Assembly (NCBI GenBank): GCA_023457435.1
Contig: JAEWLS010000028.1
Coordinates: forward strand, 62,001-126,000
Source: Pseudomonadota bacterium
Lineage (GTDB): Bacteria > Pseudomonadota > Alphaproteobacteria > Rhizobiales > Rhizobiaceae
Length of the DNA: 64,000 nucleotides
Direction of reading: 5' to 3'
Shown: positions 18,419 to 27,629 of the stretch, one piece after another
Numbering within the stretch: the first letter of the stretch is position 1
How the letters are laid out: every line of letters starts with the position of its first letter
Translations under genes and position numbers: made by a program
The notes under the pieces: model-generated
Databases searched by the model: none
Seen by the model: only the letters and a program-made list of their open reading frames with translations
What the model was told of the DNA's origin: nothing

Positions 18419-19573
18419 ATGTTGACACCAGGAGCGTTGGCCCAGCCCGCAATGCCTGATTGCGAGCCCACAGCGTTGCCGCAGAGCCCGCTCTTCCCGA
18501 AGCCCCGAAAGATAATCCATGTCGACATGGACGCTTTTTACGCAAGTGTAGAGCAGCGCGATGACCCCAAGTTGCGGGGCAAGCCAGTAGCTGTAGGTGG
18601 GTCGAAGGAGCGGGGCGTCGTTGCTGCTGCAAGCTACGAGTCTCGTCGCTTTGGGGTGCATTCCGCAATGCCTTCGGTTACGGCGAGGCGATTGTGCCCT
18701 GACCTAATCTTCGTGAAGCCCCGGTTCGAGATCTATCGTCAAATTTCCCTGCAGATCAGAACCATCTTCGCTGAGTACACGCACTTGATTGAACCGCTTT
18801 CATTGGACGAAGCGTATCTTGACGTAACAGAAAATCTAAAAGGGATTAAGTATGCATCTTCCGTCGCACGGGAAATACGTGCCCGCATCTGGAACGAAAC
18901 CCATCTGACCGCTTCAGCAGGCATCAGTATAAACAAATTCCTCAGCAAACTGGCTTCGGATCAAAAAAAGCCAAACGGCCAGTTCGTTATCACCCCCGAA
19001 CTGGCGCCCGCGTTCGTCGAAAAGCTCGAAGTTGGGAAGTTTCACGGGATCGGAAAGAAGACCGAGGAGAGGATGAATCAGCTCGGCATCGTTACGGGCC
19101 GTGACCTTAAGGCTACCTCGATAGAGGTTCTCACGCGTCATTTCGGTAAGGCGGGCGCCTATTACTATGGGATCTCGCGTGGCATCGACAATCGGCCTGT
19201 TCAACCTCAGCGCGAAAGGAAATCTGTGGGGGCCGAGAACACCTTCGTGCATGATCTCACGGACATTGGGGAGATGAAGCAGGCTCTCGTTTCGCTCGCT
19301 GCCAAGGTCTGGGACCACTGCAAGAAGGCAGAGGTCCGCGGGCGGACCGTGACTCTTAAGGTCAGGTACCAAGACTTCCGACAGGTCACGCGGAGCCGTA
19401 CAGTCCACGATCTCGTCGAGACTGGTGACCGACTTGCGCAGATCGGGGAGGATCTACTCGAGGGGTTGGCTCCGTTGCCAAAGGCCGTCCGCCTTCTCGG
19501 CATATCCCTCTCTGGCCTCGGGGCCGAGGGTGACGCCGAAGAGTACCATCCACAGCTGTCTCTTGGTTTTTGA
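18419..19573 (+). CDS. dinB: Island-borne DNA polymerase IV (complete dinB)
   Basis: A full-length, 384-residue Y-family polymerase for error-prone translesion synthesis. Catalytic acids are in HVDMDAFYASVE and SLDEAYLDV; the fingers/thumb motif NKFLSKLASDQKKP and the little finger domain are intact; the C-terminal QLSLGF is a beta-clamp-binding motif. ATG 18419 follows GGAGGGAAAGGGG at good spacing; upstream ATGs at 18362 and 18371 would add a basic, non-homologous leader. Base composition is visibly poorer in GC than the resident dinB and the proteins differ strongly, so this is a foreign orthologue and not a duplicate. It lies 68 bases inside the island, in the orientation of the gene the island breaks. 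Confidence 0.93.
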   Translation: MLTPGALAQPAMPDCEPTALPQSPLFPKPRKIIHVDMDAFYASVEQRDDPKLRGKPVAVGGSKERGVVAAASYESRRFGVHSAMPSVTARRLCPDLIFVKPRFEIYRQISLQIRTIFAEYTHLIEPLSLDEAYLDVTENLKGIKYASSVAREIRARIWNETHLTASAGISINKFLSKLASDQKKPNGQFVITPELAPAFVEKLEVGKFHGIGKKTEERMNQLGIVTGRDLKATSIEVLTRHFGKAGAYYYGISRGIDNRPVQPQRERKSVGAENTFVHDLTDIGEMKQALVSLAAKVWDHCKKAEVRGRTVTLKVRYQDFRQVTRSRTVHDLVETGDRLAQIGEDLLEGLAPLPKAVRLLGISLSGLGAEGDAEEYHPQLSLGF

Positions 19574-19607
19574 GCGCAGTCGATAGCTGCGAGCCCGCGA
19601 TGACGGA

Positions 19608-22600
19608 CTAATGGTTCTCCGACCTACTGATCCTGCGCAGCGGTTGATCAAGGAAACTCTCGTCCAAATTCCGCGTGCTGGCATTGACAGCCCACCGCGC
19701 GAATTTCTCCAACAATGCGCCTCGAACTGCTTCTAATTCTGCCACCCTCCTCTCAAGGCTCTTGATCCTTTTCTGCGATCTGCTCAGGCTGCTTTTCTTT
19801 AGACGCGCCGATGGCTCTTTACAGTAGGTTTGATAGGCTGCCTTTATTTCGAGGTAGTTGTTCAAGAAGTCAGCGACGAATTCGAGCCGGGCATCGTCCG
19901 AGAGCAAGCGGCGCAGTTCCTCCGCATAGCCGGCCTTCAGCCATTTGTTGGTGACGACATAGGACATGCGACCGCCGGGCTTCAGGAGCCGCAGCCCCTG
20001 CTCGTAGAAATAGACATACAGGTCGGCCATGCCGTCGAAGGCCGTATAGCCACGTTTCAGCGCCCGCTTCACGTCCGGCCCCAGCAGATCCTGGCGCACA
20101 TAGGGTGGGTTGCCGATGACCGCGTCGAAGCCACCCTTCGGCTCGGCGGAGGCGAGATCCGACCATACGCCCGGAAAGCCGATCTCCCAGTGCAGGAAGC
20201 CGTGGCGCGCGGCCAGCGCGCGGGCCTCGTTGACCAGCCCGTCGGCCGTGACTCGGCGCCGGTCGTCGACGCTGATCGCCGGGAACATGCTCGACAGGTC
20301 CGACGCTTCGGCTGGCAGCAGCGAGAGCTGCCGCTTCAGTTCCGGCGTAGCGATGCGCTCGGCGCCCGAGGCGATGCGTATCGGATCGCCGAACGTGCCT
20401 TCCAGCACCAGCTGCAGCGCCGCCGCCCGCTCGAAAGTGACCAGGTCTCGACGGGCCTTCTCCAGCTGCTTCTCTGGTTTGCCCGTCAGCTTGCGCAGGT
20501 CGGAAGCGGTCTTCGGCGCGGCGTCGAACACGCCCATCATGGATTCGGCCGCGATCAGGGAAAACAGCGCAGCGACCGGCTCGGTCGCTTCGGCCACCGT
20601 CCTGAACTTCTCCTTCGACGAGGCGACCTCGGCGATGTCGTTATCGGTGGTCTCCTCGATCTCGGCCATCAGGCCGGACACCTGCTCGACACGGGCGATC
20701 TGGCCGAAGTTGAACAGAGCGCCGCGGTCGCGCAACATGTCCACCGTCGGGCCAACCCAGGCGCCGACGACGCTGTCTCCGGCGCGGAGGTGGTGATCGA
20801 GGAAGGAAAGCGGCGCGCCGACCGTAAAGGAATGGAGCCACAGCGCCACCTTGGCGAGTTCCACCGCCATTGGGTTCTTGTCGACGCCGTAGACGACGCG
20901 CTTCAGTACCATGCGCCGGGCGACATGACGGTCGTCGAGCTGGGATTCGACGATGGGCCAGCGCCGCGCCTTCGCCTCCGCAAGGATTCGTTCGCGAAGG
21001 CCAACGATGCGGGCGGCGAGCGGCGAGGCATAGTCGCCCCACGTCACCACCGCCTTGGCGTCCTCGATCGCGTCGAGCACGCTGTCGGACAGCCAGTCGA
21101 CCAGACTGACCAGGAAATGGCCCGAGCCCATGGCCGGATCGATGATCCGAAACGACAGGATGGCAACGGCGGGATCGATGCCTGCTAGTTCCTCCAGCCG
21201 TACGGCCATCGGCCGGCGGTCGCCCGCCAGCGCCTGCGCTGCCGCTTGGAAGCTTTCGATACGCTCGTCGACCAAGGGCCCCACCGCGCGCTCGATGATC
21301 AGCGCGACCAGCTCGTCCGGCGTGTAGTAGCTGCCGGACCGATGCCGCGCCTCGTCGTCGGCGTCCGGCTCGACCCTGCCGTCGGCGGTCACGCGCAGAC
21401 CAAATTCCAGGATTCCTTCGTAGACCGAGCCGAGTTGCTGCACCGAGAGGTCGCGGTAGTTGATGTATTTCGGGCCGCGACCGTCGCCTGCTTCCGGCTG
21501 GTGACTGAGGCCGAAGATCACCTTTGCCAGCACCGCGTCGGGAAGCTGCACCCGGTTGAGGATCGGAGCGGCCGTGGGATCGAACAGACCGCCATTGTAG
21601 GCCGGGATGCCCAGATCGTCGTTGCCCTCGGAGATAGCACGGAAGATCGTCGTCAGCCTCGGCCAGAGCGTCACCACGCCTTTCGGATAGGGTATCCCGC
21701 CCCGCGCGGCGACTTCCTGCCGAATGCGGGTCAGGCAATAGGGCGCGTAGGGACCGGTCTCGTCCGGCAGCAGGTTACGGTCCTCAGCGTAGAGCACGAA
21801 GAGCAGCCGGTAGAGCAGGATCAGCGCGCCTTCGCGTAGCTCCGACAGATAGTATGCGTCGGGCGCCCGCGGTCGGGCGGTGTCCGCAGCAGCGAGTCCC
21901 TGCGCCAGGTCGGGAAAGATCGTCTCGAAGACGGTATCGGAGAGGTCTCGTGCGACGCGCGCTTCCCATCGCTTGCCTTCACGAAGGGCCAGTTGATGAA
22001 ATGTCTCGCCCTGCTCGTCCGGCAGGAAGGAATCGCGACCGAAGACGATGACGAAAAGGCGCAGCACATGGTCTCGCCACTGGCGGTCGTCCCCGAAGAC
22101 GGCTGGTCGCCGGTCCAGCAGGTCGAAGTCACAGCCTTCGACGGCGAGCACCTTGCCGAGGTCGATCTCGAAGAAGTCTTCCGCCACGGACAGCGCGCCC
22201 TGGAAGTAGAGCCGCCATACCCGTCCATTGGTAAGGATTCCCCACCGAAGGCCGCCCTTGGTGATGTCGTCGACGCGCCGCAGGTAGCGCAGCATCTGTG
22301 AGGAAGGCGTGCCCTCCTCACCTTTGCGGCCGCGCTCCTCGCGGTCGAGCGCCCGGCCCCAGCGCTTGGCCTCCATGACGCAGAGCCCATGGGCGAAGCG
22401 CCGCCACGGCTCCAGCACACCAGCAGCGGACTTGGCGGACTCGTCGGCGAAGAGAAGCGCGTCCGGAACGTCGAGGCGCGCCTTCACCGAAGCATTCGGC
22501 TGCACGTCCCGATGGTGCCAGCCCACCGCCTCGAGCAGCGGATAGACGAGGTCGTCTTCGGTCTGCGCCTCGTTCGGACTTCGACGTGCGGCGACGCTGT

Positions 22601-22637
22601 CCAGGATCGCCTTCGCGCGTGTCAGGAGGGTGTCCAC
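19608..22637 (-). CDS. Type IIG restriction-methylase (Eco57I-like), C-terminus lost and replaced
   Basis: A 1009-residue frame. The N-terminus has a PD-(D/E)xK nuclease-like pattern (PDALLF at 58-63, MEAKRW at 88-93). The middle has an N6-adenine methylase: motif I DPAMGSGHFLV at 500-510 and NPPY at 843-846. Relatives run well past this with target-recognition sequence, but here homology-like sequence stops at VADF (residue 924, near base 19865). The last 85 residues are a lower-GC, Lys/Arg-rich coiled coil of different origin. A GTG start at 22637 is used, without a strong ribosome site. Lacking a recognition domain, it probably no longer restricts or modifies specifically. Confidence 0.75.
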   Translation of the reverse strand: MDTLLTRAKAILDSVAARRSPNEAQTEDDLVYPLLEAVGWHHRDVQPNASVKARLDVPDALLFADESAKSAAGVLEPWRRFAHGLCVMEAKRWGRALDREERGRKGEEGTPSSQMLRYLRRVDDITKGGLRWGILTNGRVWRLYFQGALSVAEDFFEIDLGKVLAVEGCDFDLLDRRPAVFGDDRQWRDHVLRLFVIVFGRDSFLPDEQGETFHQLALREGKRWEARVARDLSDTVFETIFPDLAQGLAAADTARPRAPDAYYLSELREGALILLYRLLFVLYAEDRNLLPDETGPYAPYCLTRIRQEVAARGGIPYPKGVVTLWPRLTTIFRAISEGNDDLGIPAYNGGLFDPTAAPILNRVQLPDAVLAKVIFGLSHQPEAGDGRGPKYINYRDLSVQQLGSVYEGILEFGLRVTADGRVEPDADDEARHRSGSYYTPDELVALIIERAVGPLVDERIESFQAAAQALAGDRRPMAVRLEELAGIDPAVAILSFRIIDPAMGSGHFLVSLVDWLSDSVLDAIEDAKAVVTWGDYASPLAARIVGLRERILAEAKARRWPIVESQLDDRHVARRMVLKRVVYGVDKNPMAVELAKVALWLHSFTVGAPLSFLDHHLRAGDSVVGAWVGPTVDMLRDRGALFNFGQIARVEQVSGLMAEIEETTDNDIAEVASSKEKFRTVAEATEPVAALFSLIAAESMMGVFDAAPKTASDLRKLTGKPEKQLEKARRDLVTFERAAALQLVLEGTFGDPIRIASGAERIATPELKRQLSLLPAEASDLSSMFPAISVDDRRRVTADGLVNEARALAARHGFLHWEIGFPGVWSDLASAEPKGGFDAVIGNPPYVRQDLLGPDVKRALKRGYTAFDGMADLYVYFYEQGLRLLKPGGRMSYVVTNKWLKAGYAEELRRLLSDDARLEFVADFLNNYLEIKAAYQTYCKEPSARLKKSSLSRSQKRIKSLERRVAELEAVRGALLEKFARWAVNASTRNLDESFLDQPLRRISRSENH

Positions 22638-22810
22638 CGACTGATTGTCAAAGCGCCCGCCAGGCTGCGGTGGCCTTGATCCCCTCGATCAGGAAATCCC
22701 GTGTGAACAATCCCCCGTCGATCAAAATCCCCGCCCCGTCAAATCATACAGCGGCACGATAGATAGGCAGGAAGGGTAAAGCCAAGTACTTGTCTTCCCG
22801 TTGCTGAAAC

Positions 22811-23125
22811 TCAGTTCTGACGCCTCGCGCACGCCCAGCTCGCCTCCTGGCACGTCCGGAACCGATAGAGACCGTGGCATTGCTACCGGATCATCCACCG
22901 GCCTTCTTCACCTGGCGCGGCGTCCGTCGGCGCGTGAAGCGCGCGGACGGGCCCGAGCGGGTCTTTGGCGAATGGTGGACCCGGGACGCCGAGCTGTCGG
23001 CCGTCCGTGACTACTTCCGGGTCGAGGATGAAGCGGGCGAGCGCTACTGGGTCTATCGCGCTGGCGACGGTGAAGACCCCGCGACCGGTTCACACCGCTG
23101 GTTCCTGCATGGCATCTTCGGTTGA
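22811..23125 (+). pseudogene. imuB: imuB 3' fragment (Y-family polymerase-like, about 105 aa)
   Basis: In one frame, after a stop at 22805-22807, runs RPARLLARPEPIE, then FFTWRGVRRRVKRADGPERV, WWTRDAELSAVRDYFRVE and WFLHGIFG with a stop at 23123-23125. This is the C-terminal end of ImuB, the accessory protein of the ImuA-ImuB-DnaE2 mutasome, where an Arg-Pro-Glu-Pro linker precedes a small beta-rich domain. The polymerase-like body (about 400 residues) is absent, and no imuA or dnaE2 is nearby. A GTG at 22874 could start an 83-residue product, but a functional one is unlikely. Confidence 0.75.
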
Positions 23126-23169
23126 AGCAAAGAACGGAACCGGACGGCGGTGATCCACCTTTGCTGACC

Positions 23170-23648
23170 ATGTCCAGGCGACCCTCATATCTCGACTTTG
23201 ATAGCTCCAGCTACGCCTGGAAGCCCGACATCGACTACCGCGCCCACCTAGAACTCTACCGTGTCGGGCGAGGCGAACAGGGCGTGCTGATCTGTCAGCC
23301 CTACAAGGACGAACTCGTGCCGCTCTGGCGGTTCAAGACGCCGGAGGAGGCTGAGAAGAGCAGTGCGGCGATCGAGGCCAAGTTCAAGGACTACCTTGAT
23401 GCTGGGGATTTCGTCGGCGCCGCTCTGGCTCGGAAGTTCCTGCAGATGGGATACACCCGCGCCCGTCGCTACGCCAACTATCGCGGCGCCGGAAATATGC
23501 CGGCGACGACCATCACGAACTCCCACGCGGCACGGGCGACCCGGAGAAGGCGAGGTCCGCCGAAATCTTCCACGCGAGGTGGAGGGCGGCCGAGGCAAAT
23601 GAGGACTACGCTGCGCGGAAGAAGGATTGGAAGGAGAGGCTTGGTTGA
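23170..23648 (+). pseudogene. DUF4385 family gene with a frameshift
   Basis: The first part (SYLDFDSSSYAWKPDIDYR, then VLICQPYKDELVPLWRFKTPEEA and FLQMGYTRARRYANYRG) is a DUF4385 protein. Near 23484-23490 the frame changes: the family's continuation RRKYAGDDHHELPRGTGD...WKERLG appears one frame over and stops at 23646-23648. A single missing base in a CGGCGGCCGG-like run would explain it. As read, the upstream frame runs on into the next gene. It is either a real pseudogene or one base wrong in the assembly. The role of DUF4385 is unknown. Confidence 0.75.
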
Positions 23649-23679
23649 AGGCAGCCCTGCCGGACGCTATCTGAGCGCC

Positions 23680-24312
23680 ATGCCTCGATCCCCTAAACCG
23701 AAGCCGCCGACCAGGCTCATCCAGGAGTGGCCCCTGTCACCCGCGGCGACGATGGGATCGGCCGTGCGCGTGAAAGGAATCCTGCTCGAGGTGCGCGCGC
23801 ATGTCCCCTTCGCGGAGCGCAAGTTCCTTCACGTCGAGGCCGGCGCTCTCGTGTTGCGCGTGCCTGAGGATGACTGCGACGATCACCAAGCCACCACGGA
23901 AGCGATCACCCGCAAGCTCGTCGGCATCGAGGACCTGCCCGTCATTCCGCGCGAGGTGGAGGACATCCTGTCGATCAAGCAGGCCGAACGGCACCGCTGG
24001 CTGAAGGACGGCCGGCTGCAGAGTGCAGGCACCCGCACGGTGAAGCTGCGCGGCCGGGCGCGGAAGATCACGTTCCACGTCTTCGACCCGCACCACATCG
24101 AGGACGTCCTGGACCGCGACCTGCCGGACGTCTGGCGCGAGGAGGACAAGCTCGCCGCAGCGGAGAACAGACGGCGGGGCGCGCATAAGGCGGCACTGCG
24201 CAAGGCGGGCAATCTCGCGGGTGCAGGCGCCACCAGACGCGGCGCCGCAAAGGACGATGGGGCACCTGTGAAGGGGTGGGATGACTTCGATCTGGACGGA
24301 CTGCTTCGTTGA
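23680..24312 (+). CDS. Hypothetical protein (210 aa)
   Basis: An unrecognised 210-residue protein, rich in Arg, Lys, Asp and Glu. It has a beta-rich first half (VRVKGILLEVRAHVPFAERKFLHVEAGALVLRVPEDD) and a basic Ala-rich second half that ends in an acidic KGWDDFDLDGLLR tail. No signal peptide, membrane segment or catalytic motif is seen. ATG 23680 begins just after the true end of the DUF4385 frame; the longer frame upstream is an artefact of the DUF4385 frameshift. It could be nucleic-acid binding from its charge, but that is a guess. Confidence 0.55.
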   Translation: MPRSPKPKPPTRLIQEWPLSPAATMGSAVRVKGILLEVRAHVPFAERKFLHVEAGALVLRVPEDDCDDHQATTEAITRKLVGIEDLPVIPREVEDILSIKQAERHRWLKDGRLQSAGTRTVKLRGRARKITFHVFDPHHIEDVLDRDLPDVWREEDKLAAAENRRRGAHKAALRKAGNLAGAGATRRGAAKDDGAPVKGWDDFDLDGLLR

Positions 24313-24537
24313 GACCCTTCCTCGACAATCATGTCAGCAGGTCAGCTTCCGACCCATATCCGTCATCCCGGACCGATTCCTGAATCCTGCCGTTCATACG
24401 GGTGGCTTTCGATGGCCGAGTCGGGTCCGTTTCCGGAAAGTCTGCTATTTGTGACGCTCAGGCGATAAGCTGCCGTTCGAATTCACGGCCATCGATGATC
24501 GGATCCCGAGCCCAGCAAGTGCGCGCCCATGGTGAAC
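24313..24537. other. Island intergenic region, tail to tail
   Basis: This lies between the hypothetical gene and the convergent ABC ATPase gene. On the - strand a short frame ends in DPIIDGREFERQLIA with a stop near 24466, which may be the C-terminus of a decayed gene, but it is too short to name. No terminator is obvious. Confidence 0.3.
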
Positions 24538-25317
24538 CTACGCGGCGTTCAACAGGAACGGGTCTACCACCAGGCGGCCGCTGGGGGTGCGCTCGAGCTT
24601 GATGCCGACGCCGTAGGCGTGGCTGGTGCAAGGGTCGGCGAGCACGGCTTCGGGCGCTCCATCGGCGGCGATGCGGCCTTCGTGCAGCAGCATGAACCGG
24701 TCCGCGAACCGGCTCGCGAGCCCGAGATCATGCAGTGCCGCGATGGTCACGATATTAAGCTTGCGAGTGACATCGCGGACGAGTTGCATCACCTCAAGCT
24801 GGCGCCGCAAGTCGAGAGCGCTTGTCGGTTCATCCAGCAGTAGGACGTCAGGATTGCGCACCAGTGCCTGACATAGCGCCACAAGCTGCTGCTGTCCGCC
24901 GCTAAGCTCATTCACCATGCGGTCGGAAAGATGCTCGATACGCAGCGCTTCGAGAATGAACTCCACGTGGTCGATTTCTTCGGCCGTGGCCTTGCCGCCG
25001 CGCCAGCCGCGCTTCGCTAGGAGCACGATGTCGAACACGCCGAGCGCAGCGCGGATGGCCGTGTGCTGTGTTAGCAGGAAGATGCGCTCGGCGCGGGCGC
25101 GCGCAGGCATCCGCGCGGTGTCGCCACCGTCGAGCTCGATCGCGCCGCAGCCAGGCGTCGCGAGACCGGCGATCAGCCGGAACAGCGACGATTTGCCGAC
25201 TCCGTTGGGTCCGACCAACGCGGTGAACTCACCTCGCCGCAGCGGCGACGTTTCAAGACCAGTGAACAGCGGGTGCGCGTGATAGCCGAACGAGAGGCTC
25301 TTGATCTCAAGGCTCAT
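24538..25317 (-). CDS. ABC transporter ATP-binding protein (FecE/FhuC type)
   Basis: A 259-residue ATPase for an iron-chelate/B12-type importer. Walker A is GPNGVGKSS (about residue 37), the signature is LSGGQQQLVALCQAL (about 140), Walker B is VLLLDEPTSALD and the H-loop is ALHDLGLA. The ATG at 25317 overlaps the permease stop (ATGA), which also shows the longer upstream frame is not used. It is the last gene of the four-gene methyltransferase-importer operon. Confidence 0.9.
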   Translation of the reverse strand: MSLEIKSLSFGYHAHPLFTGLETSPLRRGEFTALVGPNGVGKSSLFRLIAGLATPGCGAIELDGGDTARMPARARAERIFLLTQHTAIRAALGVFDIVLLAKRGWRGGKATAEEIDHVEFILEALRIEHLSDRMVNELSGGQQQLVALCQALVRNPDVLLLDEPTSALDLRRQLEVMQLVRDVTRKLNIVTIAALHDLGLASRFADRFMLLHEGRIAADGAPEAVLADPCTSHAYGVGIKLERTPSGRLVVDPFLLNAA

Positions 25318-26369
25318 CGCCACGTCTCCCGGCGGATGGTCATGACGAGGCTGAGGAAGAACGGCACGCCCACCAGAGCGGTGATGACGCCAATGGGATA
25401 GATGACGCCTGGCGTGATGCCTTTCGAGAGTGTCGAGGCCAGAGACAGAATGATCGCTCCGCAAGCCGCCGAGACAGGCAGGAAGTAACGCTGGTCCTCC
25501 CCGACTAGAAGCCGGGCCATATGCGGCCCAACGAGACCGATGAAGCCGATCGTGCCAACGAAGGCAGTCGCGGTCGCAGCGAGGAGCGAAATCGAAGCGA
25601 GCATTTCCAGCCGCAGACGCGCCACCGGAACGCCGAGGCTCGCGGCCCGTTCGTCGCCCATCGTTAGCGCCGTCATCATCGAGTTGCGCGCCCAGGCGAG
25701 TGGGACGACGGCGGCGAGCAGGACCGCGCAGACGCCGATCTTTGTCCAGGTGGCACGCGCAAGCGATCCCATCATCCAAAAGATGATTTGCTGCAGCTGC
25801 GACTCGGATGACCTGTACTGAATGAAGGCAAGCAGCGCGTTGAATGTGAAGAACAGGGCGATGCCGACGAGCACGAACGTCTCGATGGTGACGCCGCGCA
25901 TGCGCGTGAACATGAACAAGACCAGCGATGTAGCGAGCGCGAAGATAAACGCGTTGAAGGCTATGAAGAACGAGCCGCCCGATGGCCAGAGCCCGACACC
26001 GACCGCGATGGCAAGGGCGGCGCCGAAGCTGGCAGCCGACGAGATGCCGAGTGTGAACGGGTCGGCCAGTGGATTGTGCAGGATGGTCTGCATCTGCGCG
26101 CCGGCAACGCCCAGCATCGCGCCGATCATGATCGCCATTACAGCAACGGGTAGGCGAACATCCCAGACAATGACCGCGAGCTTCTTTTCGACGCTCTCAG
26201 GCGCGACGAGCGCGCTGAGCACCTCAGTGGGCGAATACCAGCCTGGGCCGACACCGATGTCGATGCAGATCGCCAGCAGCAGCGCTGCAAAGGCGCCCAC
26301 CACGAACATCGTCTTGCGAAAGATGCGCAGCCGGTAACGTTCTCCGGCCCGCAGGGCGACATCCGCCAT
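25314..26369 (-). CDS. FecCD family ABC transporter permease
   Basis: A 351-residue permease with about ten hydrophobic segments and the BtuCD/FecCD family landmarks: GAMLGVAGAQMQTILHNPLADPFTLGISSAA (about residues 82-112, read in two parts) and GFIGLVGPHMARLL near 270, which contacts the ATPase. It forms the membrane channel for a ferric-siderophore, heme or cobalamin-like substrate. It overlaps the ATPase gene by four bases and lies 57 bases after the binding-protein gene, with a stable stem-loop between. Confidence 0.92.
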   Translation of the reverse strand: MADVALRAGERYRLRIFRKTMFVVGAFAALLLAICIDIGVGPGWYSPTEVLSALVAPESVEKKLAVIVWDVRLPVAVMAIMIGAMLGVAGAQMQTILHNPLADPFTLGISSAASFGAALAIAVGVGLWPSGGSFFIAFNAFIFALATSLVLFMFTRMRGVTIETFVLVGIALFFTFNALLAFIQYRSSESQLQQIIFWMMGSLARATWTKIGVCAVLLAAVVPLAWARNSMMTALTMGDERAASLGVPVARLRLEMLASISLLAATATAFVGTIGFIGLVGPHMARLLVGEDQRYFLPVSAACGAIILSLASTLSKGITPGVIYPIGVITALVGVPFFLSLVMTIRRETWR

Positions 26370-26394
26370 ATACTCAATACTCCGGTGGTGAAGG

Positions 26395-26416
26395 ACGGCC
26401 CGCCGAAGCGGGCCGT
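26395..26416 (-). promoter_or_regulatory. Intercistronic stem-loop between binding protein and permease genes
   Basis: A perfect 9-bp stem, ACGGCCCGC and GCGGGCCGT around CGAA, lies in the gap between the binding-protein and permease genes. Such hairpins often protect the upstream message, giving more binding protein than permease; that use is inferred. Confidence 0.55.
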
Positions 26417-26426
26417 TATGAGTGGG

Positions 26427-27590
26427 CTACTTGAGGGTGGTCCAGAACACGCCCGACACATCGATCGGCAGGAACCGCTCGTGCAGTTCCTTGAAGGTCG
26501 CCTGCGGGTCGAGGTCGCCGAACCTGTCCGGGTGCAGCCACTTCGCCAGCGCCTGAACTGCCACGAAATGGTACGGGCTCTGATAGAACTGATGGTAGAC
26601 GGCCATGACGTTGTTGTTCTTGACCGCCGTCAGCTCCGGGAACCCCGTGCGCTGCATCAGGCCCTTAAGCTGCTCCTGCGCCTTCTCCTCGATCATATCG
26701 TAGCCGAGCCACACCGCGATGTTGCCCGGGTTCGAGTTCGACCAGTTGGCGCCGGTCACCATCACATAAGTCGGGTCGTCGACGATGATCTTTTCTGGGT
26801 TCACAACGCCGCCGGCGCCGGAAAAGAACTTCGAGCCCCAGTTGAAGCCGCCAGCCTCGGAGATGAACTCACCGAAGTTGAAGTTGCCGAACGAACGGCA
26901 GCACACGGCCGGGTCGAGACCAGCGGCCTGCTCGGCGAATACCAACGGACGCTCATCCTGCTTCAGCTTGTTGGTGACGTTATACACGCGGCGCATTTGC
27001 GCCATGTAGAAGTCGGCGAACTCCTGCGCCGCCGCCTCCTTGCCGAAGATGCGACCGAGCAGCAGGACTGACGGAACTGTGTTCTGCGTCGGGCGCTCTC
27101 GAAAGTCGACGAATACGGTCGGCACGCCGGCCTTCTCGAGCGCGTCGATTATGCCGCTTTCTTTAATCTTGTCGTAGAAGCCGAGCGTCACTACGAGTAC
27201 GTCGACATCGAGTTCCAGAGCTTTTTCGACGCTGAAGTCGCTCGACGCGGCCGCGCCGATCATCGGCACGTCCTTAGCGCTAGGGAAACGCGCCAGGTAC
27301 TTGTTCCAGGTGTCAGGGTCGAACTTCGGTAGGTCGTCACCGATGGCGGCCAGCTGCTCGAACGGGTTCTCCTTGTTGAACACGACGGTCGCATAGAACA
27401 TGCGGCCTTCGCCCAAGATCACCTTCTTGGCTCCATGCGGCACCTCAACGGTACGGCCGGCAAGGTCGGTGACCCTGATCTTGTCCTGCGCCATCGCGGC
27501 GGTCGCAAGACCCGCCGCCAGCGTCAGCGACGCCAGCGCTGCGCCGATCAGTCCGAGCACGCGGTGCCGCGTGCTTTCCAGTCCAAACAT
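26427..27590 (-). CDS. Iron-siderophore-type ABC transporter substrate-binding protein
   Basis: A 387-residue periplasmic protein of the FecB/BtuF (Peripla_BP_2) class. The first 34 residues form a signal peptide with a cleavage site after AMA (about 34/35). The mature part starts DKIRVTDLAGRTVEVP, usual for this family, and has ALELDVDVLVVT near 150. Cys-Cys in DPAVCCRSFG near 240 is unusual for a simple siderophore binder and may form a disulphide. A strong GGAGGG ribosome site precedes the ATG. The ligand is unknown; no TonB-dependent receptor is present in the island. Confidence 0.88.
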   Translation of the reverse strand: MFGLESTRHRVLGLIGAALASLTLAAGLATAAMAQDKIRVTDLAGRTVEVPHGAKKVILGEGRMFYATVVFNKENPFEQLAAIGDDLPKFDPDTWNKYLARFPSAKDVPMIGAAASSDFSVEKALELDVDVLVVTLGFYDKIKESGIIDALEKAGVPTVFVDFRERPTQNTVPSVLLLGRIFGKEAAAQEFADFYMAQMRRVYNVTNKLKQDERPLVFAEQAAGLDPAVCCRSFGNFNFGEFISEAGGFNWGSKFFSGAGGVVNPEKIIVDDPTYVMVTGANWSNSNPGNIAVWLGYDMIEEKAQEQLKGLMQRTGFPELTAVKNNNVMAVYHQFYQSPYHFVAVQALAKWLHPDRFGDLDPQATFKELHERFLPIDVSGVFWTTLK

Positions 27591-27629
27591 TTTACCCTCC
27601 TTCCATGCGCCGCCGTGCGCAGGGGGCTG

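Noticed and set aside
24538..25779. A longer start for the ABC ATPase
   Set aside because: The added codons overlap the FecCD permease gene; ATG 25317 with the ATGA overlap is the natural start.
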